Of a stretch of 64,000 nt of DNA, positions 25,463-33,649 are shown in pieces. The DNA is taken from NCBI GenBank assembly GCA_003054495.1, contig CP028514.1:1403501-1467500 (forward strand). The letters are read 5' to 3'. This DNA comes from Carboxydocella thermautotrophica. GTDB lineage: Bacteria; Bacillota; GCA-003054495; Carboxydocellales; Carboxydocellaceae. The translations under genes and the position numbers were made by a program. The notes beneath the pieces were generated by a model. The model ran no database searches and had not been told where the DNA came from. It was given only the letters and a program-made list of their open reading frames with translations. The first letter of the stretch is position 1; each line of letters begins with the position of its first letter.

Positions 25463-27106
25463 ATGAATAAAGAAAATTTTAATAAGTGGCAAGAAAAATT
25501 TACTAACGCTGCAAAACGAGATTCTTCTTTTACTACTGTATCAGGTCTGCCTATCAATCCTCTTTATACCCCAGCCGATGTAGCTAATTTTGATTATGAA
25601 AAAGATTTGGGTTACCCTGGTGAATTTCCTTATACTCGTGGTGTACAAACCACCATGTATTTGGGTAGATTATGGACTATGCGCCAGTTTGCCGGTTTTG
25701 CGACAGCAAAAGAATCCAATCAGCGCTATAAATTTCTTCTTTCTCAAGGCCAAACTGGCTTAAGTGTGGCATTTGACATGCCCACCATAATGGGATATGA
25801 TTCCGACCATCCCAGAGCCTATGGAGAAGTTGGCCGGGTTGGGGTAGCCATTGATTCTCTCCAGGATATGGAGATCTTATTTGATGGAATTCCTTTAGAT
25901 AAAGTAAGCACTTCAATGACTATTAATGCTCCAGCTTCTGTAATCTGGTCAATGTATATAGCAACTGCCGAGAAACAGGGAGTACCATCCCATAAACTAA
26001 CCGGTACCATCCAAAATGATATCTTAAAAGAATATATAGCTCAGAAATCCTGGATCTTCCCCCCGGAACCTTCTATGCGCCTGATTACCGATATCTTTAA
26101 GTTTGCTAAAGATCATGTGCCAAAATGGAATACTATTAGTATTAGTGGTTACCACATTCGTGAAGCTGGTTCTACTGCCGTTCAAGAATTAGCATTCACC
26201 CTGGCTGACGGTTTTGCCTATGTAGAAGCTGGCATCGCAGCTGGCTTAGATGTTGATGACTTTGCTCCTCGTCTCAGTTTCTTCTTCAATGCCCATCTCG
26301 ACTTTTTCGAAGAAATTGCCAAGTATCGTGCTGCCCGTAGAATCTGGGCCCGGAGAATGAAAGAAAAATATAAAGCCAAAGATCCCCGTTCCTGGTTACT
26401 TCGCTTCCATACCCAAACTGCAGGCTGCTCACTGACAGCCCAACAACCGGAGAACAACATTATTCGTACCGCTTATGAAGCACTAGCCGCCGTTCTGGGG
26501 GGAACGCAATCCCTGCATACTAACTCTATGGATGAAGTTCTGGCATTGCCTACGGAAAAAGCTGTAACCATAGCCTTACGCACTCAGCAAATAATCGCCC
26601 ATGAAATTGGGGTAACTAACACCATTGACCCGCTGGCAGGTTCATACTTTGTTGAAGCCTTAACCAATAAAATGGAAGAAGAGGCTGAAAAATATTTTGC
26701 CAAGATTGAGGAACTGGGTGGGGTGTTAAAGGCCATTGAAAAAGGTTTCTTCCAGAAGGAAATTGCTGATGCTGCTTATGAATATCAAAAAGCTATTGAT
26801 AGCAAACGGCGAATTGTGGTTGGAGTCAATCAGTATGTCGATGAAAATGAAAAACTGGATATTGAAATTCTCAAGATTGACCCCCGAATCGAACAGGAAC
26901 AAGTTGCTCGCCTGCAAAAACTAAGAGAAGAGCGGGATAATCTGCGGGTTCAAGAGTGTTTGGCTGAGCTGAGAAAGGCGGCCAATACTTCCGATAACCT
27001 CATCCCATATATTCTCAACTGTGTCAGATGCTATAGTACTTTAGGGGAAATTATCCAGGTAATGCGCGACGAATTTGGCGAATACAAAGAACAACCTTTA
27101 TTTTAA
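25463..27106 (+). CDS. icmA: Adenosylcobalamin-dependent acyl-CoA mutase, large subunit; isobutyryl-CoA mutase signature
   Basis: A 547-residue TIM-barrel subunit of the methylmalonyl-CoA mutase superfamily lacking the B12 domain, which is the next gene. Conserved: '[10 protein letters not shown]', '[10 protein letters not shown]', and the Tyr-His pair in '[12 protein letters not shown]'. The two residues that set specificity differ from methylmalonyl-CoA mutase. Tyr89 (P. freudenreichii numbering) is Phe76 in 'TMRQFAGF', and Arg207 is Gln194 in 'EYIAQKSW'. The spacing between them, 118 residues, is the same as between Tyr89 and Arg207. Phe plus Gln is the signature of isobutyryl-CoA mutase (Phe80/Gln198 in Streptomyces IcmA). 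I therefore infer interconversion of isobutyryl-CoA and butyryl-CoA; a related branched acyl-CoA remains possible. Confidence 0.88.
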   Translation: MNKENFNKWQEKFTNAAKRDSSFTTVSGLPINPLYTPADVANFDYEKDLGYPGEFPYTRGVQTTMYLGRLWTMRQFAGFATAKESNQRYKFLLSQGQTGLSVAFDMPTIMGYDSDHPRAYGEVGRVGVAIDSLQDMEILFDGIPLDKVSTSMTINAPASVIWSMYIATAEKQGVPSHKLTGTIQNDILKEYIAQKSWIFPPEPSMRLITDIFKFAKDHVPKWNTISISGYHIREAGSTAVQELAFTLADGFAYVEAGIAAGLDVDDFAPRLSFFFNAHLDFFEEIAKYRAARRIWARRMKEKYKAKDPRSWLLRFHTQTAGCSLTAQQPENNIIRTAYEALAAVLGGTQSLHTNSMDEVLALPTEKAVTIALRTQQIIAHEIGVTNTIDPLAGSYFVEALTNKMEEEAEKYFAKIEELGGVLKAIEKGFFQKEIADAAYEYQKAIDSKRRIVVGVNQYVDENEKLDIEILKIDPRIEQEQVARLQKLREERDNLRVQECLAELRKAANTSDNLIPYILNCVRCYSTLGEIIQVMRDEFGEYKEQPLF

Positions 27107-27125
27107 TCACTGGGGGAGGATAGTC

Positions 27126-27530
27126 ATGGAACAGAAGAAAAAAATTAGAGTTTTAGTAGCCAAACCTGGCCTGGATGGACATGATCGGGGAGCAAAAGTG
27201 ATTGCCCGGGCCTTGCGTGATGCCGGTATGGAAGTCATCTATACCGGCCTTCATCAGACTCCGGAACAGATCGTACATGCTGCCATCCAGGAAGATGTTG
27301 ATGTAATTGGCTTGAGTATACTATCCGGTGCCCATATGACCCTTTTCCCGCGGGTCAAAGAATTGTTGAAAGAACAAGGAGCAGATGATATAGTCTTAAT
27401 AGGTGGAGGAACTATCCCTGAAGATGATGTTCAACAATTAAAAGAAATGAATGCAGCTGAAGAGATCTTTACACCCGGCACCCCGCTTGAGGACATAGTT
27501 GCATGGATTAACAATCGTATCGGGAATTAA
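27126..27530 (+). CDS. icmB: B12-binding small subunit of the acyl-CoA mutase
   Basis: A 134-residue cobalamin-binding domain. The lower-ligand motif D-x-H-x2-G is in '[13 protein letters not shown]', followed by '[12 protein letters not shown]' and '[12 protein letters not shown]', as in MutB C-terminal domains and IcmB. ATG 27126 follows GGGGGAGG; the earlier in-frame ATG at 27075 lies inside icmA and lacks a site. It would assemble with IcmA, 19 bases upstream, to form the active mutase. Confidence 0.93.
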   Translation: MEQKKKIRVLVAKPGLDGHDRGAKVIARALRDAGMEVIYTGLHQTPEQIVHAAIQEDVDVIGLSILSGAHMTLFPRVKELLKEQGADDIVLIGGGTIPEDDVQQLKEMNAAEEIFTPGTPLEDIVAWINNRIGN

Positions 27531-27569
27531 AACTACAAACCTTATATTTGGCAGTAGGGGGAGTAAGAG

Positions 27570-28862
27570 ATGTCGCAGCATCAGGAACAGTATCGAAGAA
27601 AGTTAATTAGCGCAGAGGAAGTAGTTTCTCTGGTAAAAAACGGCGACCAAATCTGGGCCCCTGTGGGCGCGGGCGAACCCCAGACTATTTTTGCAACAAT
27701 TGCCAGTAATTATAAATCCCTTTTCAATGTAACAGTCAATCAAATTCTGCCCTTAAAACCCTTTTTTGCCAAAAAAGAAATGGCACCTCACATTCGCTAT
27801 AACTCATGGTTTACCAGTGACATTAATCGTACAGCCGTCAATGAAGGCTGGGCCGATTTCACCGCCAACAATTTCCACGAGGTTCCTAAACTACTACGCC
27901 TTTACTGGCCAGTAGATATAGTGATGGCAAGCGTATCTCCCATGGATAAACATGGATACTTCAGTTTAAGCTTAAGTGTAGATTACACGTTTGAAGCAAT
28001 TAAAAAAGCCAAAATGATTATCCTGGAAGTTAACCCCAATTATCCTCGTACCCTTGGTAATTGTTTTGTTCACATATCTCAGGTGGACTATATTGTTGAG
28101 AGCAATGCTCCAGTACCTATCCTGAATATCCCGCCAATAACAGAGGTTGAACAGAAAATTGGAGAATACATTGCAGATTTAATCGAAGATGGCTCCACTC
28201 TACAAATAGGTTTTGGTGGTATCCCCAATGCAGTTACTGCCGCCTTAAAAAATAAAAAGAATTTAGGCATTCATACTGAAATGATTACCGATGGTATGGT
28301 CAACCTTGTTGAGTGGGGTGTGGTAGATAATAGCCGTAAAACATTACATCCTGGCAAAGTCATCGGCACTTTTGCTATAGGTACTCAGCGGCTTTATGAC
28401 TTCCTGGATAATAACCCGATGGTCGAAATGCATCCAGTGGACTATACCAATGACCCATATATCATCGGTCGAAACAATCAACTGGTAGCAATCAATGCCT
28501 CGATTGAAGTTGACCTTTTGGGACAATGTTGCTCTGAATCCATGGGCCATTATCAATGGAGTGCTACAGGCGGTCAGGCGGATTTCTTCAGAGGTGCCAA
28601 CATTTCCCCTGGTGGCAAGGGGTTCGTTACTCTAGCTTCTACTGCCAAAAATGGTACAGTAAGTCGAATCGTCCCCGAGCTTAAACCCGGAGCTGTTGTA
28701 ACCACCAGTAAAAATGATGTGGATTACGTTGTAACCGAATACGGCGTTGCCAAATTAAGAGGCAAAACAGCTCGGGAAAGAGCATTAGAGCTGATTAATA
28801 TAGCTCATCCTGATTTTCGGGCTGAATTGAGAGAAGCTGCCCGGAAATATAACCTGATTTAA
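27570..28862 (+). CDS. Acyl-CoA:acetate CoA-transferase (4-hydroxybutyrate/butyrate CoA-transferase family)
   Basis: A 430-residue member of the AbfT/Cat family. The catalytic glutamate is Glu237 in 'GIHTEMITDGMVNL', matching the active-site Glu of 4-hydroxybutyrate CoA-transferase. Other blocks are 'GFGGIPNAVTAAL', 'INASIEVDLLGQ' and 'SATGGQADFFRGA'. It would activate a short fatty acid by taking CoA from acetyl-CoA, or the reverse. No acyl-CoA ligase is encoded in this operon, so it is the likely entry step for butyrate or isobutyrate. It follows icmB by 39 bases behind AGGGGGAG. Confidence 0.9.
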   Translation: MSQHQEQYRRKLISAEEVVSLVKNGDQIWAPVGAGEPQTIFATIASNYKSLFNVTVNQILPLKPFFAKKEMAPHIRYNSWFTSDINRTAVNEGWADFTANNFHEVPKLLRLYWPVDIVMASVSPMDKHGYFSLSLSVDYTFEAIKKAKMIILEVNPNYPRTLGNCFVHISQVDYIVESNAPVPILNIPPITEVEQKIGEYIADLIEDGSTLQIGFGGIPNAVTAALKNKKNLGIHTEMITDGMVNLVEWGVVDNSRKTLHPGKVIGTFAIGTQRLYDFLDNNPMVEMHPVDYTNDPYIIGRNNQLVAINASIEVDLLGQCCSESMGHYQWSATGGQADFFRGANISPGGKGFVTLASTAKNGTVSRIVPELKPGAVVTTSKNDVDYVVTEYGVAKLRGKTARERALELINIAHPDFRAELREAARKYNLI

Positions 28863-28894
28863 AAAGTATTGACAAGGTTATGGGAGGGATTAAA

Positions 28895-29434
28895 ATGGAT
28901 CTGTTTCAGGCAATTAGAGAAAGGAGAAGTATCAGAAAATATGAAGAACGTCCGGTTGAAAAAGAAAAAATAGATCTGATTTTGGAGATGGCTCGCCTTG
29001 CACCTTCCTGGAAAAATATGCAATGCTGGCGCTTCCTGGTGATTGATAAAGCTGAAAATAAGCAACTGATGTTATCCGCTTTTCCTGATGACAATCCAGG
29101 TAAGAAGGCTTTAGCTCAAGCTCCTGTAGTGATTGTTGTCTGTGCCAATCCCAGGGAATCTGGTATTGAAGAGGGAAAGGAATACTACCTGGCCGATGCA
29201 GCCATTGCTTTTGAGCATATCTGCCTCAGCGCTACAGCTCTGGGGCTGGGAACTTGCTGGATGGGCTGGTTTGATGAAAAAACTTTAAAGCAATCTTTAA
29301 ATATTCCAGATGAATATAAAATTGTCGGGGTTACTCCTTTAGGTTATCCCGCCCAAGCTCCTAACCCCCGTCCCCGCAAATCTCTGCAGGAAATCGCATA
29401 TTATAATGAATGGGGTTCTGGATATGATGGATAG
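28895..29434 (+). CDS. Nitroreductase-family FMN protein
   Basis: A 179-residue nitroreductase fold: 'FQAIRERRSIRKYEERPV', 'RLAPSWKNMQCWRFLVI', then 'ALGLGTCWMGWF' and 'VGVTPLGYPAQ'. The family uses FMN and NAD(P)H to reduce diverse acceptors; the substrate is unknown. ATG 28895 is preferred over ATG 28880 because GGGAGGG lies between them. It is cotranscribed at the end of the fatty-acid operon. It overlaps the possible upstream starts of the next gene by about 10-30 bases. Confidence 0.88.
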   Translation: MDLFQAIRERRSIRKYEERPVEKEKIDLILEMARLAPSWKNMQCWRFLVIDKAENKQLMLSAFPDDNPGKKALAQAPVVIVVCANPRESGIEEGKEYYLADAAIAFEHICLSATALGLGTCWMGWFDEKTLKQSLNIPDEYKIVGVTPLGYPAQAPNPRPRKSLQEIAYYNEWGSGYDG

Positions 29435-30572
29435 AATCCAAATACTACAACAAAATTTACAGTCTAATGAAATTGATGGTGCCCTCATAGTCTCTGCTAT
29501 CGATGTATATTATTACAGTGGTACCCGTCAGAATGCTTTACTCTGGGTACCTGCCAGCGGGGATCCTTATCTTTTGGTTAAAAAAAGCTTTAGTCGTGCT
29601 TTTCAAGAGTCCTTTTTAGCTAATGTCGAACCTCTAAAATCTCTGAAAGAGCTACAAAAGTATATAGGTCAGGCTAAAAAAATCGGTTTAACCCTGGACG
29701 TATTACCAGCCCAAACCTACTTCTATTATCAAAAACTTCTGCCTGAGTGTATTTTTCAAGATATCTCCACCCTGGTTCGGGAACAGCGTTCAATAAAGTC
29801 ATCCGCTGAATTGGAAATAATGCGAAAAAGCGCCAGCATTCTTTGTCAGGTTTTTAAAGAAGTGCCTGATTTCCTGCGACCGGGAGTCAGGGAAATTGAT
29901 CTCGCCGCAGAGTTTGAATATCGTGCCCGCAAAGCTGGACACGAGGGTTTAATCCGTCTAAGAGCATTTAACCAGGAATTGCATTCCGGACATGTACTTG
30001 CCGGGAAGAATGCAGCCTTCCCATCGTTTTTTGATGGACCAGTAGGCGGAAAAGGCCTTTCCGCTCCCTACCCCCAGGGCCCTTCCCGTGATGTCGTTCA
30101 ACTAAATGTGCCGATTGTTTTTGATTTCGTCTGTGTTTATGAAGGATATATGGTAGACATGACCAGGATTTTTTGTCTAGGTGATCTTGATAACAAGTTA
30201 AAACAAGCTTTCAATGCAGCTTTGGAAATCCAGAATACTCTGGTCCAAAATTTAAAACCAGGGGCAGTAAGCGGTCAATTGTTTGATCAGGCCTGCTCTA
30301 TTGCTGAAAAATACGGACTGCAGGATAATTTCATGGGCTATAAAGAAGAACAGGCCCGTTTTGTCGGTCATGGGGTAGGATTAGAATTAGATGAACTGCC
30401 GGTAATCGCCCTGGGAGTCAAAAACGCTTTGCTGGCAAATCAAACCATCGCCTTAGAGCCCAAATTTATTTTCCCGGAACTGGGAGTAGTAGGTATTGAA
30501 AATACTTATCTCGTAACAGAACAGGGTGGCGAAAAACTGACAGCACTGGATGATGTAATATTTTATCTCTAG
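29424..30572 (+). CDS. M24 family metallopeptidase (Xaa-Pro aminopeptidase-like)
   Basis: A roughly 382-residue M24 'pita-bread' protein. The N-terminal creatinase-like domain spans about residues 1-130. All five metal ligands look intact: two Asp in 'IVFDFVCVYEGYMVDMTRIF', His in 'VGHGVGLELDELP', Glu in 'IALEPKF' and Glu in 'VGIENTYLV'. It probably removes N-terminal residues before proline in small peptides in the cytoplasm. The exact start is unclear: ATG 29424 or 29427 are likelier than ATG 29406, and only a weak site (GGGGTT) precedes them. It has no obvious tie to fatty-acid oxidation apart from sharing the operon. Confidence 0.87.
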   Translation: MMDRIQILQQNLQSNEIDGALIVSAIDVYYYSGTRQNALLWVPASGDPYLLVKKSFSRAFQESFLANVEPLKSLKELQKYIGQAKKIGLTLDVLPAQTYFYYQKLLPECIFQDISTLVREQRSIKSSAELEIMRKSASILCQVFKEVPDFLRPGVREIDLAAEFEYRARKAGHEGLIRLRAFNQELHSGHVLAGKNAAFPSFFDGPVGGKGLSAPYPQGPSRDVVQLNVPIVFDFVCVYEGYMVDMTRIFCLGDLDNKLKQAFNAALEIQNTLVQNLKPGAVSGQLFDQACSIAEKYGLQDNFMGYKEEQARFVGHGVGLELDELPVIALGVKNALLANQTIALEPKFIFPELGVVGIENTYLVTEQGGEKLTALDDVIFYL

Positions 30573-30589
30573 TCGGAGGCTCAAAAATA

Positions 30590-31150
30590 ATGATCAGTTT
30601 CTTATGGCGCAAGGAAGTACTACTTATACTGGCGCTTGCCAATGGCCTGGGGTCAATTTATGGTTACTACTGGTATCATCATCAACTGGCAGTTTCTCCC
30701 TGGTACTTATGGCCAGTTATACCTGATAGCCCTTTGTCAGCCAGTTTGTTTACCTTATTTCTTATTTTTCTAATCTGGAAAATTAATCTGCCCTGGTTAT
30801 TTTTGCTAGCTAATTTAATGATGATAAAATATGGGCTCTGGGCTGTGATAATTAATTTAGATGTCTACTGGAGCGGACATTCCTTTGCCTGGGAAAATCT
30901 GCATTTAACCCTTTCCCATGCTGTCATGGCCCTTCAGGGTATACTTTTTCTAAGAAAAATTCGATTTGCATTCAGCGATTACTTCATAGCGTCCGGGTGG
31001 CTAATTCTCAACGACTTTATCGATTATTTCTGGCAAACCCATCCTTATTTGTTTTATGCTGAGCAAATCACAATTGCCCAGACAACCGCAAGTTTACTAA
31101 CAGGTATAGTGATAATATATGCCGCCAAACGCTTGATAGCCGTTCAGTAG
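30590..31150 (+). CDS. DUF1405 membrane protein (YpjA-like)
   Basis: A 186-residue membrane protein with about five hydrophobic segments. It matches the DUF1405/YpjA pattern: 'NGLGSIYGYYWYHHQL', 'VIPDSPLSASLFTLFLIF', then 'MMIKYGLWAVIINL' and 'LTLSHAVMALQGIL'. The function is unknown. SD-like CGGAGG lies before ATG 30590, 18 bases after the peptidase gene. It is the last gene before the terminator at 31157, so it closes the long operon. Confidence 0.85.
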   Translation: MISFLWRKEVLLILALANGLGSIYGYYWYHHQLAVSPWYLWPVIPDSPLSASLFTLFLIFLIWKINLPWLFLLANLMMIKYGLWAVIINLDVYWSGHSFAWENLHLTLSHAVMALQGILFLRKIRFAFSDYFIASGWLILNDFIDYFWQTHPYLFYAEQITIAQTTASLLTGIVIIYAAKRLIAVQ

Positions 31151-31156
31151 CTTTAT

Positions 31157-31179
31157 TAGCCGCTAAGACGGCTTTTTTT
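31157..31179 (+). terminator. Rho-independent terminator closing the 18-gene operon
   Basis: TAGCCG-CTAAGA-CGGCT followed by seven T residues. The 5-bp GC-rich stem is short but the T-run is good. It lies 7 bases after the DUF1405 stop. Confidence 0.82.
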
Positions 31180-31267
31180 GTTACTTGGCTGAAAAAAATA
31201 GATTATTAGCAAGATAAAAGTTTACAATATATATTAGGATAGTAGGCAGAAAGGCAGGGATCTGTTA

Positions 31268-32284
31268 ATGTATTGTTTTTTAGATCCCTCCCGGGAAAAT
31301 CATAGCCAGAACCTGGGGCATTTTTCTTTATCCGACCTGGTAGGCATCAGTCCTCAAATGGTCGATATAAAAGAAACTATTATCAAAATTGCCCCACGGA
31401 AAGCTAATGTATTAATCCTTGGAGAATCCGGCACAGGAAAAGAGCTGGTAGCCCAGGCTATTCATTATCTAAGCAATCGGCGATTTGGGCCATTAATTAA
31501 AGTAAACTGTGCTGCCATTCCAGAAAGCCTCTTTGAGGCAGAACTTTTTGGCTATGAAGAAGGAGCCTTTACTGGTGCTAAAAAGAATGGCTATCCAGGC
31601 AAGTTCCTATTATCCCATCAGGGAACATTTTTTTTAGACGAAATCGGTGAGCTGCCTTTGCCCTTGCAGGCCAAATTACTACGAGTATTGCAGGAAAAAA
31701 CCATTGAACCTTTAGGAAGTACTAAATCAATCTCCATAGATACCCGAATTATTGCTGCTACTAATGCTAACCTTTCCGATCTGGTCAAATATGGCAAATT
31801 TCGTGCTGATCTATATTACCGTTTAAATGTTGTTGCTATTCATCTTCCTGCTTTACGAGAACGTAAAGAGGATTTACCTCTCTTAATAAATTATTTTATT
31901 AAAAAATTTAACCGAGAATATGGCATGCAAATAAAGGGTATTACCAAAGAAGTCTTAGATATTTTTATGCATTATACCTGGCCAGGTAATATTAGAGAGC
32001 TAGCCAACGTAATTGAAACAGCCTTTAATTTTGCCGATGGAGAGCTAATTACTGTAAATGACCTACCTCAGTCCCTCCAGTGGCCTTCCTCTCAAAATCC
32101 TAGCAGCCTTCGTACTCTGTTCGGTACCGCATCACTCAATGATATCCTGGATAATATTGAAAAAAACTATATAGTGTACGCTTTACAGATTTGTCAGGGA
32201 AATAAAGTAAAAACTGCGGAACTACTGGGTATTTCCCGACCCTGTCTCTATAAAAAACTGATTAAATACGGTTTGGAAAAGTAA
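31268..32284 (+). CDS. Sigma-54-dependent activator of the isovalerate operon (inferred target)
   Basis: A 338-residue activator made of a short N-terminal stretch (about 25 residues, no recognisable sensor), an AAA+ core and a Fis-type helix-turn-helix. Motifs: 'GESGTGKE', 'EGAFTGAKKNG', 'GTFFLDEIGELPL', 'FRADLYYRLNVV', 'WPGNIRELANVIE' and the C-terminal 'KVKTAELLGISRPCLYKKLIKYG'. Its layout and helix-turn-helix are close to those of the activator at 12090, so the two look like paralogues. It has its own upstream region after the terminator at 31157 (an AT-rich TATATT box 31 to 40 bases before GGCAGGG). A sigma-54-like promoter lies 150 bases downstream. Confidence 0.93.
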   Translation: MYCFLDPSRENHSQNLGHFSLSDLVGISPQMVDIKETIIKIAPRKANVLILGESGTGKELVAQAIHYLSNRRFGPLIKVNCAAIPESLFEAELFGYEEGAFTGAKKNGYPGKFLLSHQGTFFLDEIGELPLPLQAKLLRVLQEKTIEPLGSTKSISIDTRIIAATNANLSDLVKYGKFRADLYYRLNVVAIHLPALRERKEDLPLLINYFIKKFNREYGMQIKGITKEVLDIFMHYTWPGNIRELANVIETAFNFADGELITVNDLPQSLQWPSSQNPSSLRTLFGTASLNDILDNIEKNYIVYALQICQGNKVKTAELLGISRPCLYKKLIKYGLEK

Positions 32285-32311
32285 CCCGCTTTTACACAGT
32301 GGGTTATTTCT
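32282..32311 (+). terminator. Possible weak terminator after the second activator gene
   Basis: TAACCC pairs with GGGTTA around a 13-base loop, then TTTCTTT. The stem is short and starts on the activator's stop codon. It is probably only partly efficient. Confidence 0.4.
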
Positions 32312-32333
32312 TTAAATAGCAGATGTAAAGAAA
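32307..32333. promoter_or_regulatory. Candidate enhancer site upstream of the isovalerate operon
   Basis: Perfect inverted repeat TTTCTTTA-N11-TAAAGAAA. Its centre is about 118 bases upstream of the promoter GG, so near -140 to the expected start, within the usual range for sigma-54 enhancers. A closer direct repeat of ACCTTTA (32401-32407 and 32412-32418, 11-base period) is a second candidate. Confidence 0.4.
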
Positions 32334-32435
32334 AGTAACAGTAGAGAAGATTAAGTCCAAAGCCTGATTACCATTCGAGGAGAAAATCATGCCATTAACC
32401 ACCTTTACCTAACCTTTAGCTACAAATCCCTGTTT

Positions 32436-32453
32436 CCGGTATGTTATTTGCAT
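32436..32453 (+). promoter_or_regulatory. Sigma-54-like promoter of the isovalerate operon
   Basis: CCGGTATGTTATTTGCAT. GG (32438-32439) and GC (32450-32451) are exactly 10 bases apart, and TTTGCA fits the -12 element well. The -24 element (CGGTAT) is weaker than at the other two promoters. Position directly after an activator gene supports it. The expected start is near 32463, 26 bases before the first gene. Confidence 0.65.
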
Positions 32454-32488
32454 CAGAATATAATGAACAACTGCCGGGAGGGATTGGG

Positions 32489-33628
32489 ATGAATTTTGAT
32501 TTGTCTTCTGAACAGGCCTTGTTACAAAAAACTGTCCGCGAATTTGCCCAGGAAGTTATTAAACCCCAAGCTAAGAACATTGATGAAAATGGAAAAATTC
32601 CTGAAGCCATTTTAAAACAACTGGCTGAGCTGGAACTAATGGGATTGCCATTTCCTGAAAAATATGGTGGTGCTGGCGGAGACTATATTATGTATGCAAT
32701 TGCAGTCGAGGAGATCTCTCGCGCTTGTGCCAGCACTGGAATAACTTATGCTGCTCATATTTCCCTGGGTTCAGCCCCTTTTTATCTTTTTGGTACAGAA
32801 GAGCAAAAAGTAAAGTTTTTAACTCCTCTGGCCCAGGGCCACTATCTGGGAGCGTTTGGATTAACTGAGCCCAATGCTGGTTCCGATGCTGGCGGTACAG
32901 AAACCAATGCCTTGAAAAAAGATGGACGCTGGGTTATTAATGGCAGTAAAATTTTTATCACTAATGCTGGTTATGCCGGGACTGTTGTTATTACTGCAGT
33001 TACCGATCGCAGTAAAGGTAAAAAAGGCATTTCTTCCTTTATCATCCCCAGAGGAACAAAAGGTTTTTCCATTGGGAAGGAATTTGACAAACTCGGGTTA
33101 CGGGGGTCCAACACTGTCCCTCTTTATTTCGATAATGTAGAGGTTCCGGAAGACTATCTGCTAGGTAAAGAAGGCGAAGGTTTTAAACAGTTTCTGCAAG
33201 TACTAGATGGGGGACGGATCAGCATTGCTGCTATGGCTGTTGGAATCGCCCAGGCCTGTCTCGATGCCTCTCTGGAATATGCTAAAACTCGAAAACAATT
33301 CGGGCAAACCATAAGTAAATTCCAGGCAATTCAGTTTAAGCTTGCTGATATGGCGGCCCAGATCGAACTGGCACGTACCATGGTTTATCGAGCTGCCTGG
33401 CTTAAGGACCAGGGTAAACCTTTTTCCTATGAAGCCGCTATCGCCAAACTTTTTGCTTCTGAAATGGCTACACAGGCAGCCTCTCAAGCCATCCAGATTC
33501 ATGGTGGTTATGGCTATATGAAAGAATACCCGGTTGAGAGATATTATCGAGATGTAAAACTTTTGGAAATCGGGGAGGGAACTTCAGAAATCCAGAGGTT
33601 AGTAATAGCCCGTCATCTGGGCTGTTAA
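32489..33628 (+). CDS. Acyl-CoA dehydrogenase 3, probable isovaleryl-CoA dehydrogenase by context
   Basis: A 379-residue FAD dehydrogenase: '[19 protein letters not shown]', '[14 protein letters not shown]', '[16 protein letters not shown]'. The only base in the standard place is Glu363 in '[16 protein letters not shown]', the short-chain position. The isovaleryl-type Glu in helix G is absent ('[12 protein letters not shown]'), so the sequence does not itself prove an isovaleryl-CoA role. The role is inferred from being first in an operon with methylcrotonyl-CoA carboxylase-type, methylglutaconyl-CoA hydratase-type and HMG-CoA lyase genes. ATG 32489 follows GGGAGGG; an in-frame ATG at 32441 lies inside the promoter. 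Confidence 0.9.
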   Translation: MNFDLSSEQALLQKTVREFAQEVIKPQAKNIDENGKIPEAILKQLAELELMGLPFPEKYGGAGGDYIMYAIAVEEISRACASTGITYAAHISLGSAPFYLFGTEEQKVKFLTPLAQGHYLGAFGLTEPNAGSDAGGTETNALKKDGRWVINGSKIFITNAGYAGTVVITAVTDRSKGKKGISSFIIPRGTKGFSIGKEFDKLGLRGSNTVPLYFDNVEVPEDYLLGKEGEGFKQFLQVLDGGRISIAAMAVGIAQACLDASLEYAKTRKQFGQTISKFQAIQFKLADMAAQIELARTMVYRAAWLKDQGKPFSYEAAIAKLFASEMATQAASQAIQIHGGYGYMKEYPVERYYRDVKLLEIGEGTSEIQRLVIARHLGC

Positions 33629-33649
33629 AAACAAGGGGGGTTTTATTGA

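Noticed and set aside
25463-27106. Naming the mutase methylmalonyl-CoA mutase and the cluster a propionate pathway
   Set aside because: Phe76 and Gln194 replace the diagnostic Tyr and Arg, and no epimerase, transcarboxylase or succinyl-CoA enzymes are nearby.
28869-28896. TTGACA, 16 bases, TAAAAT as a promoter for the nitroreductase gene
   Set aside because: The -10 box overlaps the ATG, so transcription would start inside the gene. It might still feed later genes but evidence is lacking.
32389-32412. Calling the seven-codon frame a leader peptide gene
   Set aside because: It precedes the sigma-54 promoter and has no attenuator-like structure; kept only as a low-interest note.
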